A stretch of 35,920 nt of DNA, from assembly GCA_903912525.1 (NCBI GenBank), contig CAIWHK010000003.1:1-35920 (forward strand), in the 5' to 3' direction. This document shows positions 1 through 8,426 of this stretch, piece by piece. How positions within the stretch are numbered: position 1 is the first letter of the stretch; every line of letters begins with the position of its first letter. The position numbers were made by a program, and so were the translations under genes. Origin of the DNA: an uncultured bacterium (GTDB taxonomy: Bacteria > Krumholzibacteriota > Krumholzibacteriia > LZORAL124-64-63). The notes under the pieces are model-generated. The model searched no databases and had not been told where the DNA came from. It saw only the letters and a program-made list of their open reading frames with translations.

Positions 1-269
1 GCCAGTATGAGGTGGCAAAGGTCTGGGTGCTGAAAGATCGATGGCAATGAAGACAGAGGAACCGCTGGATACGGTGCGGGGCCACCTGTCTACCGAAGGT
101 GCCGATCCGCTTGAAGCGCCACCGCGCATCCAACTGCAAGTGATACATGCAGTTAGCGTTAGGGCAATGGGGTGGAACGAATAAGTCGCTGCATATGTGC
201 ATATCCCACCCGGGCATAGCCCGGGCCAGACACATTCTTGCTGGCACAACCCACAGCAAGGCACAACAC
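1..269. other. left margin without an assignable gene
   Basis: No convincing gene is visible before the stop codon of the VCBS-repeat gene. Plus-strand bases 3-50 read as a short peptide ending at a TGA and could be the tail of a gene lying outside the window, but it is too short to name. A 50-codon plus-strand frame from the ATG at 41 has no homology I recognise. The stretch closest to the gene holds two inverted repeats described separately. Confidence 0.4.
209..260 (-). terminator. two hairpins downstream of the VCBS-repeat gene
   Basis: Two inverted repeats lie just 3' of the minus-strand stop at 270. CTTGCTG at 237-243 pairs with CAGCAAG at 254-260, and CCCGGGC at 209-215 pairs perfectly with GCCCGGG at 219-225 across the loop ATA. 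Neither is followed by a T-run on the minus strand, so a role in termination or RNA 3'-end protection is inferred from position and pairing only. Confidence 0.45.
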
Positions 270-2696
270 CTATCTCAAGAGCGCCATCTTCCCACTGTCG
301 GTGAAACCACCCGCTTCGAGCCGGTAGAAGTAGACGCCCGAAGCGCAGGCCCGCCCTGCATCGTCACGACCATCCCATGGCGCCTCGTATCTGCCGGCAA
401 GTTGCGGCAATCCCGCGACCAGCGTGCGCACGACCCGGCCCGCCACATCGAATACCGTCAGGCGAGTGTCAGCGGGAGCGCGCAGTTCGTAGCGTATGAA
501 GGTGACCGGATTGAACGGGTTGGGCGCGTTCGGGAACAGCACCGGGCGCGGCACCAGGTGGGGATCGTCCCAGACGCCGGAGATCACGCCTGATTCGTGC
601 ACGGTCACGAGGCGGTCGGCCGTGAAGGCGACGGCACTGCGGGTGACGGCGCCGTTCGGCCACCGCACTTCGAGCGAGTCGACCCGCGTCGCGGCGCCCA
701 GCCCGAAGTGCGCCCGCAGCGGCACGCCGTTGAAGCGACCCAGGCTGTCGGTGATCTCGCGTTCCAGGGCCAGCCCCGAGGAAGTCACGACGCGCACCCG
801 CGCACCCACCCCGAAGCGGTTGGAGCCGCCGGGCACGCCGTCGCCGCGCAGGTCCACCTCGAGCCAGTGGTTGCCGAGGTCCTGGTCGTTCCGCAACAGC
901 GTGTTATTGCCCGGGCGGTTGAAGTACAGGTCGAGATCGCCGTCGGCATCGAGGTCGACCACCGACAGGGCGCCGGCGAACTGTTCCACCGGCCCCGAAG
1001 TGTGCCACAGCGCCCAGTCGAACTGATGATCGCCCAGGTTGAAGATCACGTCGCCGCGCTGGGCCGAGTTCTGCGTCACCAGGTCGACGTTGCCGTCGAG
1101 ATCGAGGTCGGCCCAGACGGAGGTCAGATCGTTCGAGGCCGAGGCGGTGTAGGCGTCGGTGGAGTCGGCGAAGACGCCGCCGCCCAGATTGTGCAGCAAC
1201 CGGTTGGGACCGTTGTTGCCGACGTACAGATCAAGCCGGCCGTCGTTGTCGTAGTCGGTCCAGACGGCCGTCTGGCTGGCGCCGGGATCCCCGACCGGAC
1301 CGCTGGCCGCCGTCACGTCCGCGAAGACGCCGGCGCCGGCATTGTGGAACAGCCGGTTGGCGCCGTCACTGAGGACCAGGTAGAGGTCGGGCCAACGGTC
1401 ATTGTCGTAGTCGCCCCACATCGCACTCTGGCAGCAATGGGTGTCGATCATGATCGCGGGTGTCACATCGGTGAAGCTGTGGTCGGCGTTCTGGCGCATC
1501 AGCCTGGTGCCCGAGTAGCAACTCACCAGGAAGACGTCCAGATCCCCGTCCAGATCGTAGTCGGCCCAGGCTGCATCGCGGTTGTAGCCGTGGTTCTGCA
1601 GCGGCGTCGGGGTGACATCGGCAAAGGCGCCCCCGCCTTCGTTGCGGAGCAGCACGTTGAGCCCACCCCCACTACCGCTGCGGATCAGGTACAGGTCCAG
1701 CCGCCCGTCGTTGTCATAGTCGATCCACTTCGCGAACACGGCGCCGATGGCCGCCGCCAGCGCCGGCGGGGTCACATCCGCGAACGAGCCGTCCCCCTGG
1801 TTCCGCAACAGCACGTTCGTCTGGACGTTGTTCATGATGCAGACGTCCGGCAGGCCGTCGTCATCGAAGTCGCCCCAGCTGGCCGAGATGTCGCCGCCCG
1901 GCTGGGTGAGCAGACCGGCGGTGGCATCGGTCCAGCGCACCTCCTTCATCCAACTGCGGTCGATCTCGGTCCAGACGCCGGGATTCAGCTGATCCTCCTG
2001 CTCGACCATGAACAGCGAGGCATTGGCCCAGGAAGGGTCGATCGTCACCAGCGGGTCGCCGATCGCCAGGGCTGAGTACGAATCGCCGGTTTCGTTCTGG
2101 TTGGAGATCTCGAGGCGGACGTAAGCCCGCAGGAACGAGCCGAAGACGGACCGCTTGGACAGCACCAGCTCGGCCGGCATGCAGCCGGTGATAACCGTGT
2201 CAGGGTGCGCATTCAACTGGCCCGCGGGCGCTCTGACCACCCGGTTGCCGTCAGGCATGGACAGAATCGCCTCCAGCGTGCCGAAGACGCCGCCGCCCAC
2301 CCCGTCTCCCAGCGCCAGGCGAAGGCGGATGTTCGCGTTCCACGGGATGCAGTCGTCCTTGAAGTCGTCCGGAATCTTCCCGCGCGGCACGATGCGGTGC
2401 GCCGTGCCGAAGGCCTTCGAGTTGTCGCCCGCGGTCACGCCGGAGTATCCGGTGGGGATCAACGCCGAACACTTTTCGATGTAGGCCTCCGCTATCGACA
2501 TGGGCTCGCAGTCGGTGCCGGCGAACGTCTCGTAGGACGAATAGCTGACGACCCACGGCATGCTGATGTCGCCCTGGGCGGAAGTGATCGAGCAGTACGG
2601 TGGCGGTCCTTCGGCGCGGGAAGAGGTCGCAGTCACCGCCAGCAGCAGGGGCAGGGCTGCGATGACGAACAGAGGGGCGATGCGGGAGTGACACAT
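270..2696 (-). CDS. exported VCBS/FG-GAP repeat protein with ASPIC/UnbV and FlgD-like C-terminal domains
   Basis: An 808-residue exported, probably cell-surface protein. The start at 2696 is chosen because it gives a classical signal peptide (hydrophobic residues 8-22, cleavage likely near residue 28) and a GGAGAGGA Shine-Dalgarno lies upstream. Residues 30-255 are unassigned. Seven VCBS/FG-GAP calcium-loop motifs of the type DxDxDGxxD follow at about 276, 326, 379, 429, 481, 530 and 581; the fourth lacks the glycine. Residues 612-698 match the ASPIC/UnbV family, with the typical GxGARVRV and LEVRWPNG segments. Residues 719-808 form a FlgD Ig-like domain with PNPFNP and WDGRDDAGR motifs, ending KMALLR. 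Such C-terminal domains serve as sorting signals for outer-membrane export in FCB bacteria. The ligand is unknown. The gene is monocistronic, with its own promoter near 2943. Confidence 0.9.
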   Translation of the reverse strand: MCHSRIAPLFVIAALPLLLAVTATSSRAEGPPPYCSITSAQGDISMPWVVSYSSYETFAGTDCEPMSIAEAYIEKCSALIPTGYSGVTAGDNSKAFGTAHRIVPRGKIPDDFKDDCIPWNANIRLRLALGDGVGGGVFGTLEAILSMPDGNRVVRAPAGQLNAHPDTVITGCMPAELVLSKRSVFGSFLRAYVRLEISNQNETGDSYSALAIGDPLVTIDPSWANASLFMVEQEDQLNPGVWTEIDRSWMKEVRWTDATAGLLTQPGGDISASWGDFDDDGLPDVCIMNNVQTNVLLRNQGDGSFADVTPPALAAAIGAVFAKWIDYDNDGRLDLYLIRSGSGGGLNVLLRNEGGGAFADVTPTPLQNHGYNRDAAWADYDLDGDLDVFLVSCYSGTRLMRQNADHSFTDVTPAIMIDTHCCQSAMWGDYDNDRWPDLYLVLSDGANRLFHNAGAGVFADVTAASGPVGDPGASQTAVWTDYDNDGRLDLYVGNNGPNRLLHNLGGGVFADSTDAYTASASNDLTSVWADLDLDGNVDLVTQNSAQRGDVIFNLGDHQFDWALWHTSGPVEQFAGALSVVDLDADGDLDLYFNRPGNNTLLRNDQDLGNHWLEVDLRGDGVPGGSNRFGVGARVRVVTSSGLALEREITDSLGRFNGVPLRAHFGLGAATRVDSLEVRWPNGAVTRSAVAFTADRLVTVHESGVISGVWDDPHLVPRPVLFPNAPNPFNPVTFIRYELRAPADTRLTVFDVAGRVVRTLVAGLPQLAGRYEAPWDGRDDAGRACASGVYFYRLEAGGFTDSGKMALLR

Positions 2697-2942
2697 GGTC
2701 CACCGATCCTCTCCGGCGGGCCCACCCGTGGGAGCGGGCGCCTGCGTTGACGGGCGCGGTACCGCATCCAAGCGAATGAACAGGCCACATGATCCAAGCG
2801 GGATCCGCGGTGGCGGATTCGTGCGCGCCGACCTGTCCTTCCCCAAGAATCCGGTCCGCCTTGCGCTTCCGACACTTGTCGTCGTGCCGCTCAAGACGAA
2901 CAACAACCTGTCCCTTCCGGTGACCGAACGGATGACGTGAAG

Positions 2943-2981
2943 ATTCTAGCACGACATGAACCAGGTGACCGTTGGTTTTCA
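2943..2981 (-). promoter_or_regulatory. extended -10 promoter of the VCBS-repeat gene
   Basis: The minus strand reads TGC followed by TAGAAT (2943-2948), an extended -10 box. TGAAAA (2976-2981) lies exactly 27 bases upstream. The same two blocks at nearly the same spacing recur upstream of the genes starting at 4984 and 12930. No good -35 hexamer is present, as is usual for extended -10 promoters. Predicted from sequence only. Confidence 0.5.
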
Positions 2982-3176
2982 TTGATGCGGATGATGCCCG
3001 TCTCGTTTGGGTGATCGAAGTCGCGGTCCCTCCCAGAAACTCCACTCTTGCCGCCGCAGACGATCGGGATGCGGCCCGTCAGAGGGTGTGACCGAGGCAG
3101 GCCAGAACGACGATGGCGGCGGACCCGCCATTGCTCACGGCCACGTCGGCCAGCCACCAGGGCCGGCAGGTCGCAC

Positions 3177-3220
3177 CGAACGGACAGATCTCTGCCAGAT
3201 GGAATTATTGGGAGGCACAG
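3177..3220 (+). repeat. dispersed intergenic element, copy R1
   Basis: One of seven related copies. It has the GAACGG start block, the block GATCTCTGCC, and the conserved 3' block GGAATTATTGGGAGGCACA. A weak stem can form around the central segment, with TGCC pairing to GGCA. It lies 46 bases past the stop of the minus-strand gene at 3266 and well upstream of the promoter of the gene starting at 2696. Confidence 0.75.
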
Positions 3221-3265
3221 TGTGACGAGTCTAGCACTCCGTGGCGGCCGGACCACTCCCGCGGA

Positions 3266-4984
3266 TCAGCGGACCAACCCCATCCGGATCATCTCCACCT
3301 TCCCGGCGAATTGCAGGCGCGCCAGGTAAATGCCCGACCCGACATTCCGACCTGACGCGTCCCAGCCGTCCCAGGCCGCCTCGTGGCTGCCCTGAGGCAT
3401 GCTGTCGTCGACCAGTGTGCGGACCAACCGCCCGGCAACATCGAAGACCTCCAGCCGCACCGTTCCGGCCGTCGGCAAGTCGAAACTGATCGTGGTCCGC
3501 GGGTTGAACGGATTCGGGAAGTTGCGCAGCGAAAGCACCGCCGCTTCGGGCACGCCCGCCACGAAACCGCCGAGTTGGCCGTTCGCCTGCACGCGCTGGG
3601 CGTAGATGTCGGTCCTGCCGTTTCGATCGTCGTACCAGGTGACGATGGCCCCGCCCACGCCGTCCGTGACGATGGTCGGGTACGCCTGACTGCCGGTAGC
3701 GGTACACAGGGCCACTCCGTAAGGCGTCCACTGGGCGGCGCCAAGGGCCGAAATCCGCTGGGCGAAAATGTTGCTGATTCCAGGCGTGTCGCGTTGGTCC
3801 ATCCAGGTGATGATCGCCCCGCCGGCACCGTCCCCGACGATCGTCGGGAACTCCTGATTGTCGTAGTACGGGCAGATGATCAGACCGGGAGCCGCCCACA
3901 GGAGCGCACCCGCAGCCGAGATCCTCTGCGCGTAGATGTCCCAGTTGCTGAAGCGGTAGTCCGCCCAGGTGATGATGGCCCCGCCGACACCGTCTGAAGT
4001 GATCTGGGGATAGTACTGATAGCCGGCGGCAACACAGACGGCCACGCCGTTGGCGGCCCACTGGACCGTGCCGCCACTGGAGATCCGTTGCGCAAATGTG
4101 TTGGCGAAGCCCCGCCGATAATCCATCCAGGTGACGATGGCGCCACCCGCACCGTCCGAGACGATCGTGGGGTACGTCTGCTCGTTGGTGGTGGTGCTGA
4201 TGATCACGCCGTCAGCCGCCCACTGGACCGCTCCCGCCGCCGAGATCTTTTGCGCGCAGATGAACCAGTTGAACGGATAGTCGCGCGCGTCCTGCCAGGT
4301 GACGATGGCGCCACCCACGCCGTCCGGAATGAGCGTCGGCAGTTGCTGATTGCCCACCGCAGTGCACAGGGCCGTGCCGTCGGCCGCCCATTGGGGCGCG
4401 CCGCCGGCCGAGATCCGCTGGACGTAGATGTCGTCGTTGCCGTAACCGGCGCGCCTGTCATGCCAGGCGATGATGGCCCCGCCGGCGCCGTCCGCCGTGA
4501 TGGCGTTGACGAGTTGATGCTCGTTGGCGACGCAGAGACCCACACCATCGGGTCCCCACATGACAGCGCCGCCGGCCGACACCCTTTGAGCGTAGACGTC
4601 CCAATTCGTGCCGGTGCGGAAATCGTTCCAGGCGACGATGGCCCCGCCGGCGCCGTCCGACGTGATGACGGGGCTTACCTGATTCTCAAGCGCGGCGCAG
4701 AGGACGACACCGTCGGGCCCCCACATCGGCGTGCCGCTGGCCGAGACCCGCTGGACGTAGATGTCAGCGTTGGCGTTACTGCTGCGGTAGTCGTACCAGG
4801 TGACGATGGCCCCGCCCGCGCCGTCCGGGGTGGTGGTGGGCATGAACTGATCCCGGACGGCCGTGCACAGCGGCACGTTTACCAGGGGACTGGACGGCCA
4901 GGCCGCCGCTGCGGCAAGCGGCAGCAGCAGCGCGATGCCGAGCAATACCGCGCAGTCGATGAAGACCATTTTGCCGTTGTTCAT
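3266..4984 (-). CDS. exported eight-repeat protein with FlgD-like C-terminal domain
   Basis: A 572-residue exported protein. The ATG at 4984 is preceded by GGGGAG at six bases and opens a signal peptide with a hydrophobic core at about residues 9-27 ending in an alanine-rich cleavage region. The body is eight tandem units of about 50 residues, each with the signature DG[AV]GGAI[VI][TA]W.D.R followed by YAQR[VI]SA and a W..[DN]G segment. The pattern suggests a beta-propeller-like surface domain, although I do not recognise a named family. Residues 481-572 form a FlgD Ig-like domain with PNPFNP, VFDVAGRLVRTLVD and WDGWDASGR, ending RMGLVR. This domain is very close to that of the RCC1 protein at 10636-12930. 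The repeats are similar at DNA level and could recombine. Function is unknown; location on the cell surface or in the medium is inferred. Confidence 0.88.
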   Translation of the reverse strand: MNNGKMVFIDCAVLLGIALLLPLAAAAAWPSSPLVNVPLCTAVRDQFMPTTTPDGAGGAIVTWYDYRSSNANADIYVQRVSASGTPMWGPDGVVLCAALENQVSPVITSDGAGGAIVAWNDFRTGTNWDVYAQRVSAGGAVMWGPDGVGLCVANEHQLVNAITADGAGGAIIAWHDRRAGYGNDDIYVQRISAGGAPQWAADGTALCTAVGNQQLPTLIPDGVGGAIVTWQDARDYPFNWFICAQKISAAGAVQWAADGVIISTTTNEQTYPTIVSDGAGGAIVTWMDYRRGFANTFAQRISSGGTVQWAANGVAVCVAAGYQYYPQITSDGVGGAIITWADYRFSNWDIYAQRISAAGALLWAAPGLIICPYYDNQEFPTIVGDGAGGAIITWMDQRDTPGISNIFAQRISALGAAQWTPYGVALCTATGSQAYPTIVTDGVGGAIVTWYDDRNGRTDIYAQRVQANGQLGGFVAGVPEAAVLSLRNFPNPFNPRTTISFDLPTAGTVRLEVFDVAGRLVRTLVDDSMPQGSHEAAWDGWDASGRNVGSGIYLARLQFAGKVEMIRMGLVR

Positions 4985-5144
4985 GCCGGTCTCCCCGTAG
5001 TTGTTGTCGTCCCCGTCACCCGGAATGAACAAAGACCGATCGTACCGGGGATCGCACGGTGTCGCTCCCAGGTACTCGGTCCGCCCGGTGGCCGTGGCAG
5101 CCCGGCGTGCCGTTCAGGATGACCGTGTATGGGACGAACCAGAG

Positions 5145-5183
5145 ATTCTACCACAAATCCGAGTTGCCGAGTATGCGTTTTCA
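5145..5183 (-). promoter_or_regulatory. extended -10 promoter of the eight-repeat protein gene
   Basis: The minus strand shows TGG followed by TAGAAT (5145-5150), with TGAAAAC (5177-5183) placed 27 bases upstream of the -10 box. This matches the layout before the genes starting at 2696 and 12930. The expected leader to the ATG at 4984 is about 150 bases. Confidence 0.5.
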
Positions 5184-5280
5184 ATGGCACGGATAACGAT
5201 AGATTAATTTGGCCAAAAGAACGCGCTCGCCCACGATCCTGAGCGCTGTGCCTTGTCCCCAAAAACTCCGTCAGCCCCAC

Positions 5281-5326
5281 CGAACGGTGCGATCTCTTAC
5301 CCGATCGAAATATCGGGAGGCACAAC
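5281..5326 (+). repeat. dispersed intergenic element, copy R2
   Basis: The best-formed copy. It starts GAACGGTGCGATCTCTTACC and ends ATCGGGAGGCACAAC. Here CCCGAT and ATCGGG form a perfect six-pair stem around the loop CGAAAT. It lies in the divergent region between two genes rather than behind a stop codon. Confidence 0.75.
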
Positions 5327-5368
5327 AGGCACAACCGACCATTCGAGCGGGACCGTCCGACTATTCCC

Positions 5369-5397
5369 TTGCTTCTTTCATTAATGTTTAATATAGT
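5369..5397 (+). promoter_or_regulatory. sigma-70-like promoter of the nucleotidyltransferase gene
   Basis: TTGCTT (5369-5374) and TATAGT (5392-5397) are separated by 17 bases. The -10 box runs into the palindrome at 5396-5412, so a protein bound there would block initiation. Confidence 0.6.
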
Positions 5398-5412
5398 GCG
5401 CATATCGCGCAC
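5396..5412 (+). promoter_or_regulatory. palindromic candidate operator
   Basis: GTGCGC (5396-5401) and GCGCAC (5407-5412) form a perfect inverted repeat around ATATC. It overlaps the end of the -10 box and stops two bases before the AAAGGA ribosome binding site. Autoregulation by the downstream winged-helix protein is inferred. Confidence 0.5.
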
Positions 5413-5426
5413 GAAAGGAATCATAT

Positions 5427-6023
5427 TTGCATCCGTACGAACAGTTTGAAACGGCCCTGCGGCTCCTGGACGGCAGGCTGGCCCTGGCTGCCGCACCGTC
5501 CTACCGCCTCGTGGTCTGCGGCGGAACGGCCCTGGTGGCAACCGGCCTGCTGCAGCGGGCCACCAGGGACGTCGACATCGTGGCGTTGACAGACGACCAC
5601 GGTGCCCTGATCGACCCGGCGCCGCTCCCGCCGCCCTTGTTGACCGTCGCCGCGGAAGTGGCCGGAGACCTCGGCCTTTCCGACGACTGGCTGAACAACG
5701 GACCCAGCAGCGGCGATGGCGGGCTTTATCGCTTGGGTCTGCCGCAGGGTCTGGCAGCACGACTGAGTTGGAGACGATTTGGCGACCACCTGGCGGTCGG
5801 CTTCATCAGCCGGTTTGACCAGATCCACTTCAAGCTCTACGCCGCTGTAGATCAGTTCGGCAGCTACCACGCGACGGATCTGCAGGCGTTGCGACCGACG
5901 GACGAGGAATTGATCGAGGCTGCCACCTGGTCGAGATCGCATGATCCGTCGCCCGGGTACAGGGAGAGTCTTCGGGCGTTTCTTGGGGAGTTCGGCTATG
6001 AGCATCTCGTCGATCGCGTTTAG
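5427..6023 (+). CDS. MNT-like nucleotidyltransferase, putative toxin (DUF6036/AbiEii-like)
   Basis: A 198-residue protein with a TTG start set by AAGGA at 5415-5419, seven bases upstream. Residues 31-50 carry the minimal nucleotidyltransferase signature: CGG, then RATRDVD with paired acids D48 and D50. A later HFKLYAA segment (134-140) and HATDLQAL (148-155) resemble the conserved helices of DUF6036 and AbiEii-type proteins. Known members of these groups transfer nucleotides to RNA or protein, sometimes as toxins. Its stop lies inside the next gene (26-base overlap), so the two are translationally coupled. With the palindrome at the promoter this looks like a type IV-like toxin-antitoxin pair. 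Toxicity is inferred; it could also be an orphan regulatory nucleotidyltransferase. Confidence 0.75.
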   Translation: MHPYEQFETALRLLDGRLALAAAPSYRLVVCGGTALVATGLLQRATRDVDIVALTDDHGALIDPAPLPPPLLTVAAEVAGDLGLSDDWLNNGPSSGDGGLYRLGLPQGLAARLSWRRFGDHLAVGFISRFDQIHFKLYAAVDQFGSYHATDLQALRPTDEELIEAATWSRSHDPSPGYRESLRAFLGEFGYEHLVDRV

Positions 6024-7014
6024 AAACACGGTTCGCGACCGGCTCCTGAGCCTGTTGTGGAGGCAATGGACTGCCCTCGGTGTCTCCGGATATGGCGCGG
6101 CCGAAGAGTCGAACGTGGTCGATCCCGAAGCCCTGCTGCTGCTCACGTTGACCGTCGGCCGGCATGATGCCCGCCTCTACGACGCCGTTCTGGACTGGCT
6201 GGATCTCAACGCGGACTACCTGAACGTGCAGCGCCTCCAGAATCTGGCCCCGCACGCCGGACCACACGCACAAGCCGGGCTCGGCGCGATTGCCGAGATT
6301 CTCGGTCGCCGGACCGCGGTGGCGCTCAAGTGGAAGAAGCTGGCGGCGCACCCCGCCCTGGCTGTGGAAGAGCCGCTGTTCCTCATGGCCGATGGGCGCG
6401 CGATGCCGATGCCGCCCGCGTACGATGAGGTTTTCCGCCGGCACGGGCTCCTGCGTTCGCCGATCATCAGCCGCGGAATCGCCCGGCCCTTTCCGACGGA
6501 GGGTATGCCGTCGCTGCTGCTGCGATTGCGGGCGCTGCTGGGCGTAAACATCCGCTGCGAGATCCTGTGCCTGCTGGGTTCGACGGACGAGATCCACCCT
6601 TCGCTTGTCGCCAGGATCGTCGGCCAGGCGCCGCGCACGACGCAGGATCTGCTCGCGGACATGGCCCGCTCCGGAGCCGTGCAGGTTCGGACCAGCGCCC
6701 GCGTGAAGAACTATGCATTGGTCCCGGGGGTTCTCGACGGGCTGTTGCGGCCGGATGGCCGGACGCCCTGGGTGAATTCGGTGCCGCTGTTCCAGGCGCT
6801 CGAGACCGTATGGCTCGGGTTGGTGGATCCGGGCGAGCGGGATCTCGCGGTTCCATTGCTTGCATCGCAATGGCGACGCACGGCGAGGGTGATCAGACCG
6901 TTGCTCGGCGACGCCGGACTGGGTCAACCCTTGCGAGATGAGGCGTCGTTCGTGGGCGAGGCATACTATGACGTCTATATCGCCGATATCTCGCGGATTC
7001 TGGCTCTGGTTTAG
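5998..7014 (+). CDS. winged-helix protein, putative antitoxin/regulator partner
   Basis: A 338-residue protein. The start at 5998 has GGGGAG seven bases upstream and overlaps the preceding gene by 26 bases. The N-terminal 165 residues are helical and unassigned. Residues about 172-245 look like a winged helix: LRALLGVNIRCEILCLL, then a recognition-type helix APRTTQDLLADMARSG and a basic wing VRTSARVKNYAL. No catalytic motif or membrane segment is seen. The gene order (nucleotidyltransferase first, DNA-binding partner second) is the reverse of classical AbiEi-AbiEii. Role as antitoxin and autorepressor is inferred from coupling and the palindromic promoter. I do not recognise the N-terminal family. 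Confidence 0.65.
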   Translation: MSISSIAFRNTVRDRLLSLLWRQWTALGVSGYGAAEESNVVDPEALLLLTLTVGRHDARLYDAVLDWLDLNADYLNVQRLQNLAPHAGPHAQAGLGAIAEILGRRTAVALKWKKLAAHPALAVEEPLFLMADGRAMPMPPAYDEVFRRHGLLRSPIISRGIARPFPTEGMPSLLLRLRALLGVNIRCEILCLLGSTDEIHPSLVARIVGQAPRTTQDLLADMARSGAVQVRTSARVKNYALVPGVLDGLLRPDGRTPWVNSVPLFQALETVWLGLVDPGERDLAVPLLASQWRRTARVIRPLLGDAGLGQPLRDEASFVGEAYYDVYIADISRILALV

Positions 7015-7332
7015 GCAACCTTCGACGACCCGGCGGCCACGGTCGGCGCCGGACCCCGATCCCCGCTGGAGAAGCACCTTCTCCAACTGCTGCTGGAAAA
7101 GGTGCTCATTCAGGACCGGTGCACGTTCGCGGTGTGGTGCCGCCTGAGGCAGTTTCCTGCGGTTCGTACACTGTCACATTTGGTAGCCCCAAAGTGCCTG
7201 TCTGCGAACCACCCACGGGAAACGTCCCATGGCCCGTTTGCGCTCGCCGTATTCCAGCTCGAGACGCGGCCCCGCAACAGCTCCAAGTGCCGCCCAGACG
7301 CCCACGTGCGCGTCGCGCGGCGCCGGTTCCAT
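7015..7332. other. convergent intergenic region, possible decayed coding sequence
   Basis: 318 bases between convergent genes. The frame of the winged-helix gene stays open after its TAG to about 7422, and its first 45 codons read like a helical coding segment (for example LEKHLLQLLLEKVLIQ at about 7066-7113). There is no start codon or ribosome site, and the frame then runs antisense into the next gene. It may be a decayed 3' extension. A hairpin at 7068-7084 sits inside it. Confidence 0.3.
7068..7084 (+). terminator. weak hairpin after the winged-helix gene
   Basis: GGAGAAG and CTTCTCC pair perfectly around the loop CAC, 54 bases after the stop. No T-run follows, so this is at most a weak terminator candidate. 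Confidence 0.25.
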
Positions 7333-8232
7333 TCACTGCACCAGAGCCATCCGCACCGTCTCGACCTTCCCGCCGAAATGCAGTCGCGCCACGTAGCTTC
7401 CGGAACTGACCTTACGACCTGACGCGTCCCTGCCGTCCCAATCGGTGTCGTGCGCACCCTGATCCAGTTCGGTCTCGACCAGGACCCTGACCAGCCGGCC
7501 GGCCAGATCGAAGACAGCCAACTGCACGGAACCGGATTGCGGCAGTTCGAAGCGGATCGTCGTCCGCGGGTTGAACGGGTTCGGGCTGCAGGGCAGCAGG
7601 AGGGCCCGCGCGCCGAATTCGAGCGACGGCACCGGCGTGGTCGAGATGGCGCCGCTTCCGGTGAGACCCCGCACCCGGACGCCCGTCGGATTGCTGCCGC
7701 CGCCGGCGAGGTTGGTGACTTCGAAATCCAGATGGTTCACGCCCGCCACGAATCCGCCGGTGAAAAATAGTGGTGTCAGGGAATTGTAGGTGCCGACGTT
7801 GGTGGCAATGAGTGCGTCGTTCAATCTGACCTTGCCGCTGTTGTCCATCGCGCAGCCTCCGGAGACCACGACCGTTGCCAGATCAAAACCCGTGAGGTCG
7901 AACTCCAGCCGGTACTTGTAGACGCCCGCCGGGTGCGGCGTGCCGCCAGAGGGATAGCCCTGGGCCATGGCCGGCGCGATCCACTGCGACCCGCTGCTGT
8001 TGGCGAGCCAGAAACCCGCAGCGATCGGATTGGCGACCACGGCGCCGGGTCCGGGGTAGGCGGGGTCGGGGCTCGCGATCAACTGGTAATGCGGATCGGT
8101 CGCGCCGGCGACCAGCAGCGCACCATTGTTGTCGATCCCGGTGTCGTACATCCCGGGAATGAGCACGGCGTGAGCGGGCCCCGCGCCGAGCGCGAAGATT
8201 GCGGCGATGATCAGGACACGCACTGGAGACAT
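7333..8232 (-). CDS. exported protein with FlgD-like C-terminal domain
   Basis: A 299-residue protein with a clean signal peptide (hydrophobic 5-18, cleavage after AHA near residue 23). GAGG lies about eight bases before the ATG at 8232. The passenger, residues 24-205, contains GVNHLDFEVTNLAGG and GVRVRGLTG. These are features also seen in secreted beta-sandwich proteins of PEP-CTERM-bearing bacteria, but I cannot name the family. Residues about 208-299 are a FlgD Ig-like domain (PNPFNP, VFDLAGRLVRVLVE, WDGRDASGR) ending RMALVQ, the only one of the four FlgD-type proteins here that ends in Q rather than R. Likely cell-surface or released. Confidence 0.85.
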   Translation of the reverse strand: MSPVRVLIIAAIFALGAGPAHAVLIPGMYDTGIDNNGALLVAGATDPHYQLIASPDPAYPGPGAVVANPIAAGFWLANSSGSQWIAPAMAQGYPSGGTPHPAGVYKYRLEFDLTGFDLATVVVSGGCAMDNSGKVRLNDALIATNVGTYNSLTPLFFTGGFVAGVNHLDFEVTNLAGGGSNPTGVRVRGLTGSGAISTTPVPSLEFGARALLLPCSPNPFNPRTTIRFELPQSGSVQLAVFDLAGRLVRVLVETELDQGAHDTDWDGRDASGRKVSSGSYVARLHFGGKVETVRMALVQ

Positions 8233-8303
8233 GAGTGGACCTCACGCGGAAGGGCTGGAACTAGGACGCCGGCTGCGGTCGGCAGTCCATCGATCGTCCC
8301 CCG

Positions 8304-8309
8304 ATTATA
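8304..8309 (-). promoter_or_regulatory. -10 box of the exported protein gene
   Basis: The minus strand carries a perfect TATAAT about 70 bases upstream of the ATG at 8232. No convincing -35 box is seen; GGACAA lies 18 bases upstream. Confidence 0.45.
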
Positions 8310-8363
8310 GACCAGCGACTCAGATTGTTGTCCGAGTATTCTTGTCTGATTTGGCGTCCGCAT

Positions 8364-8407
8364 CGAACGGTGCGATCTCTTGCCCGATGGAATTATTGAG
8401 AGGGACA
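8364..8407 (+). repeat. dispersed intergenic element, copy R3
   Basis: The copy reads GAACGGTGCGATCTCTTGCC, then GATGGAATTATTGAGAGGGAC. It lies 20 bases beyond the stop of the fasciclin gene and about 55 bases upstream of the TATAAT box of the gene starting at 8232. Confidence 0.75.
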
Positions 8408-8426
8408 CCCTGAGTGCCCGTCGTCG

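Larger units (their letters stand above)
2697..3265. other. long intergenic region with promoter and repeat copy R1
   Basis: About 570 bases separate two minus-strand surface-protein genes. The region holds the promoter of the VCBS-repeat gene (2943-2981) and dispersed-element copy R1 (3177-3220). A further promoter-like GTGCTAGACT occurs on the minus strand near 3228-3238, just before R1. Short open frames on both strands have no recognisable products. Confidence 0.6.
4985..5426. other. divergent intergenic region with two promoters and repeat copy R2
   Basis: About 440 bases between the minus-strand repeat-protein gene and the plus-strand nucleotidyltransferase gene. It carries the promoter of the former (5145-5183), dispersed-element copy R2 (5281-5326), and the promoter and palindrome of the latter (5369-5412). 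No gene is visible in it. Confidence 0.65.

Noticed and set aside
597-2075. Long plus-strand open frame opposite the VCBS-repeat gene
   Set aside because: It mirrors the GC-rich codons of the minus-strand gene, has low-complexity Val/Gly/Arg content and no ribosome site. The opposite strand has clear domains.
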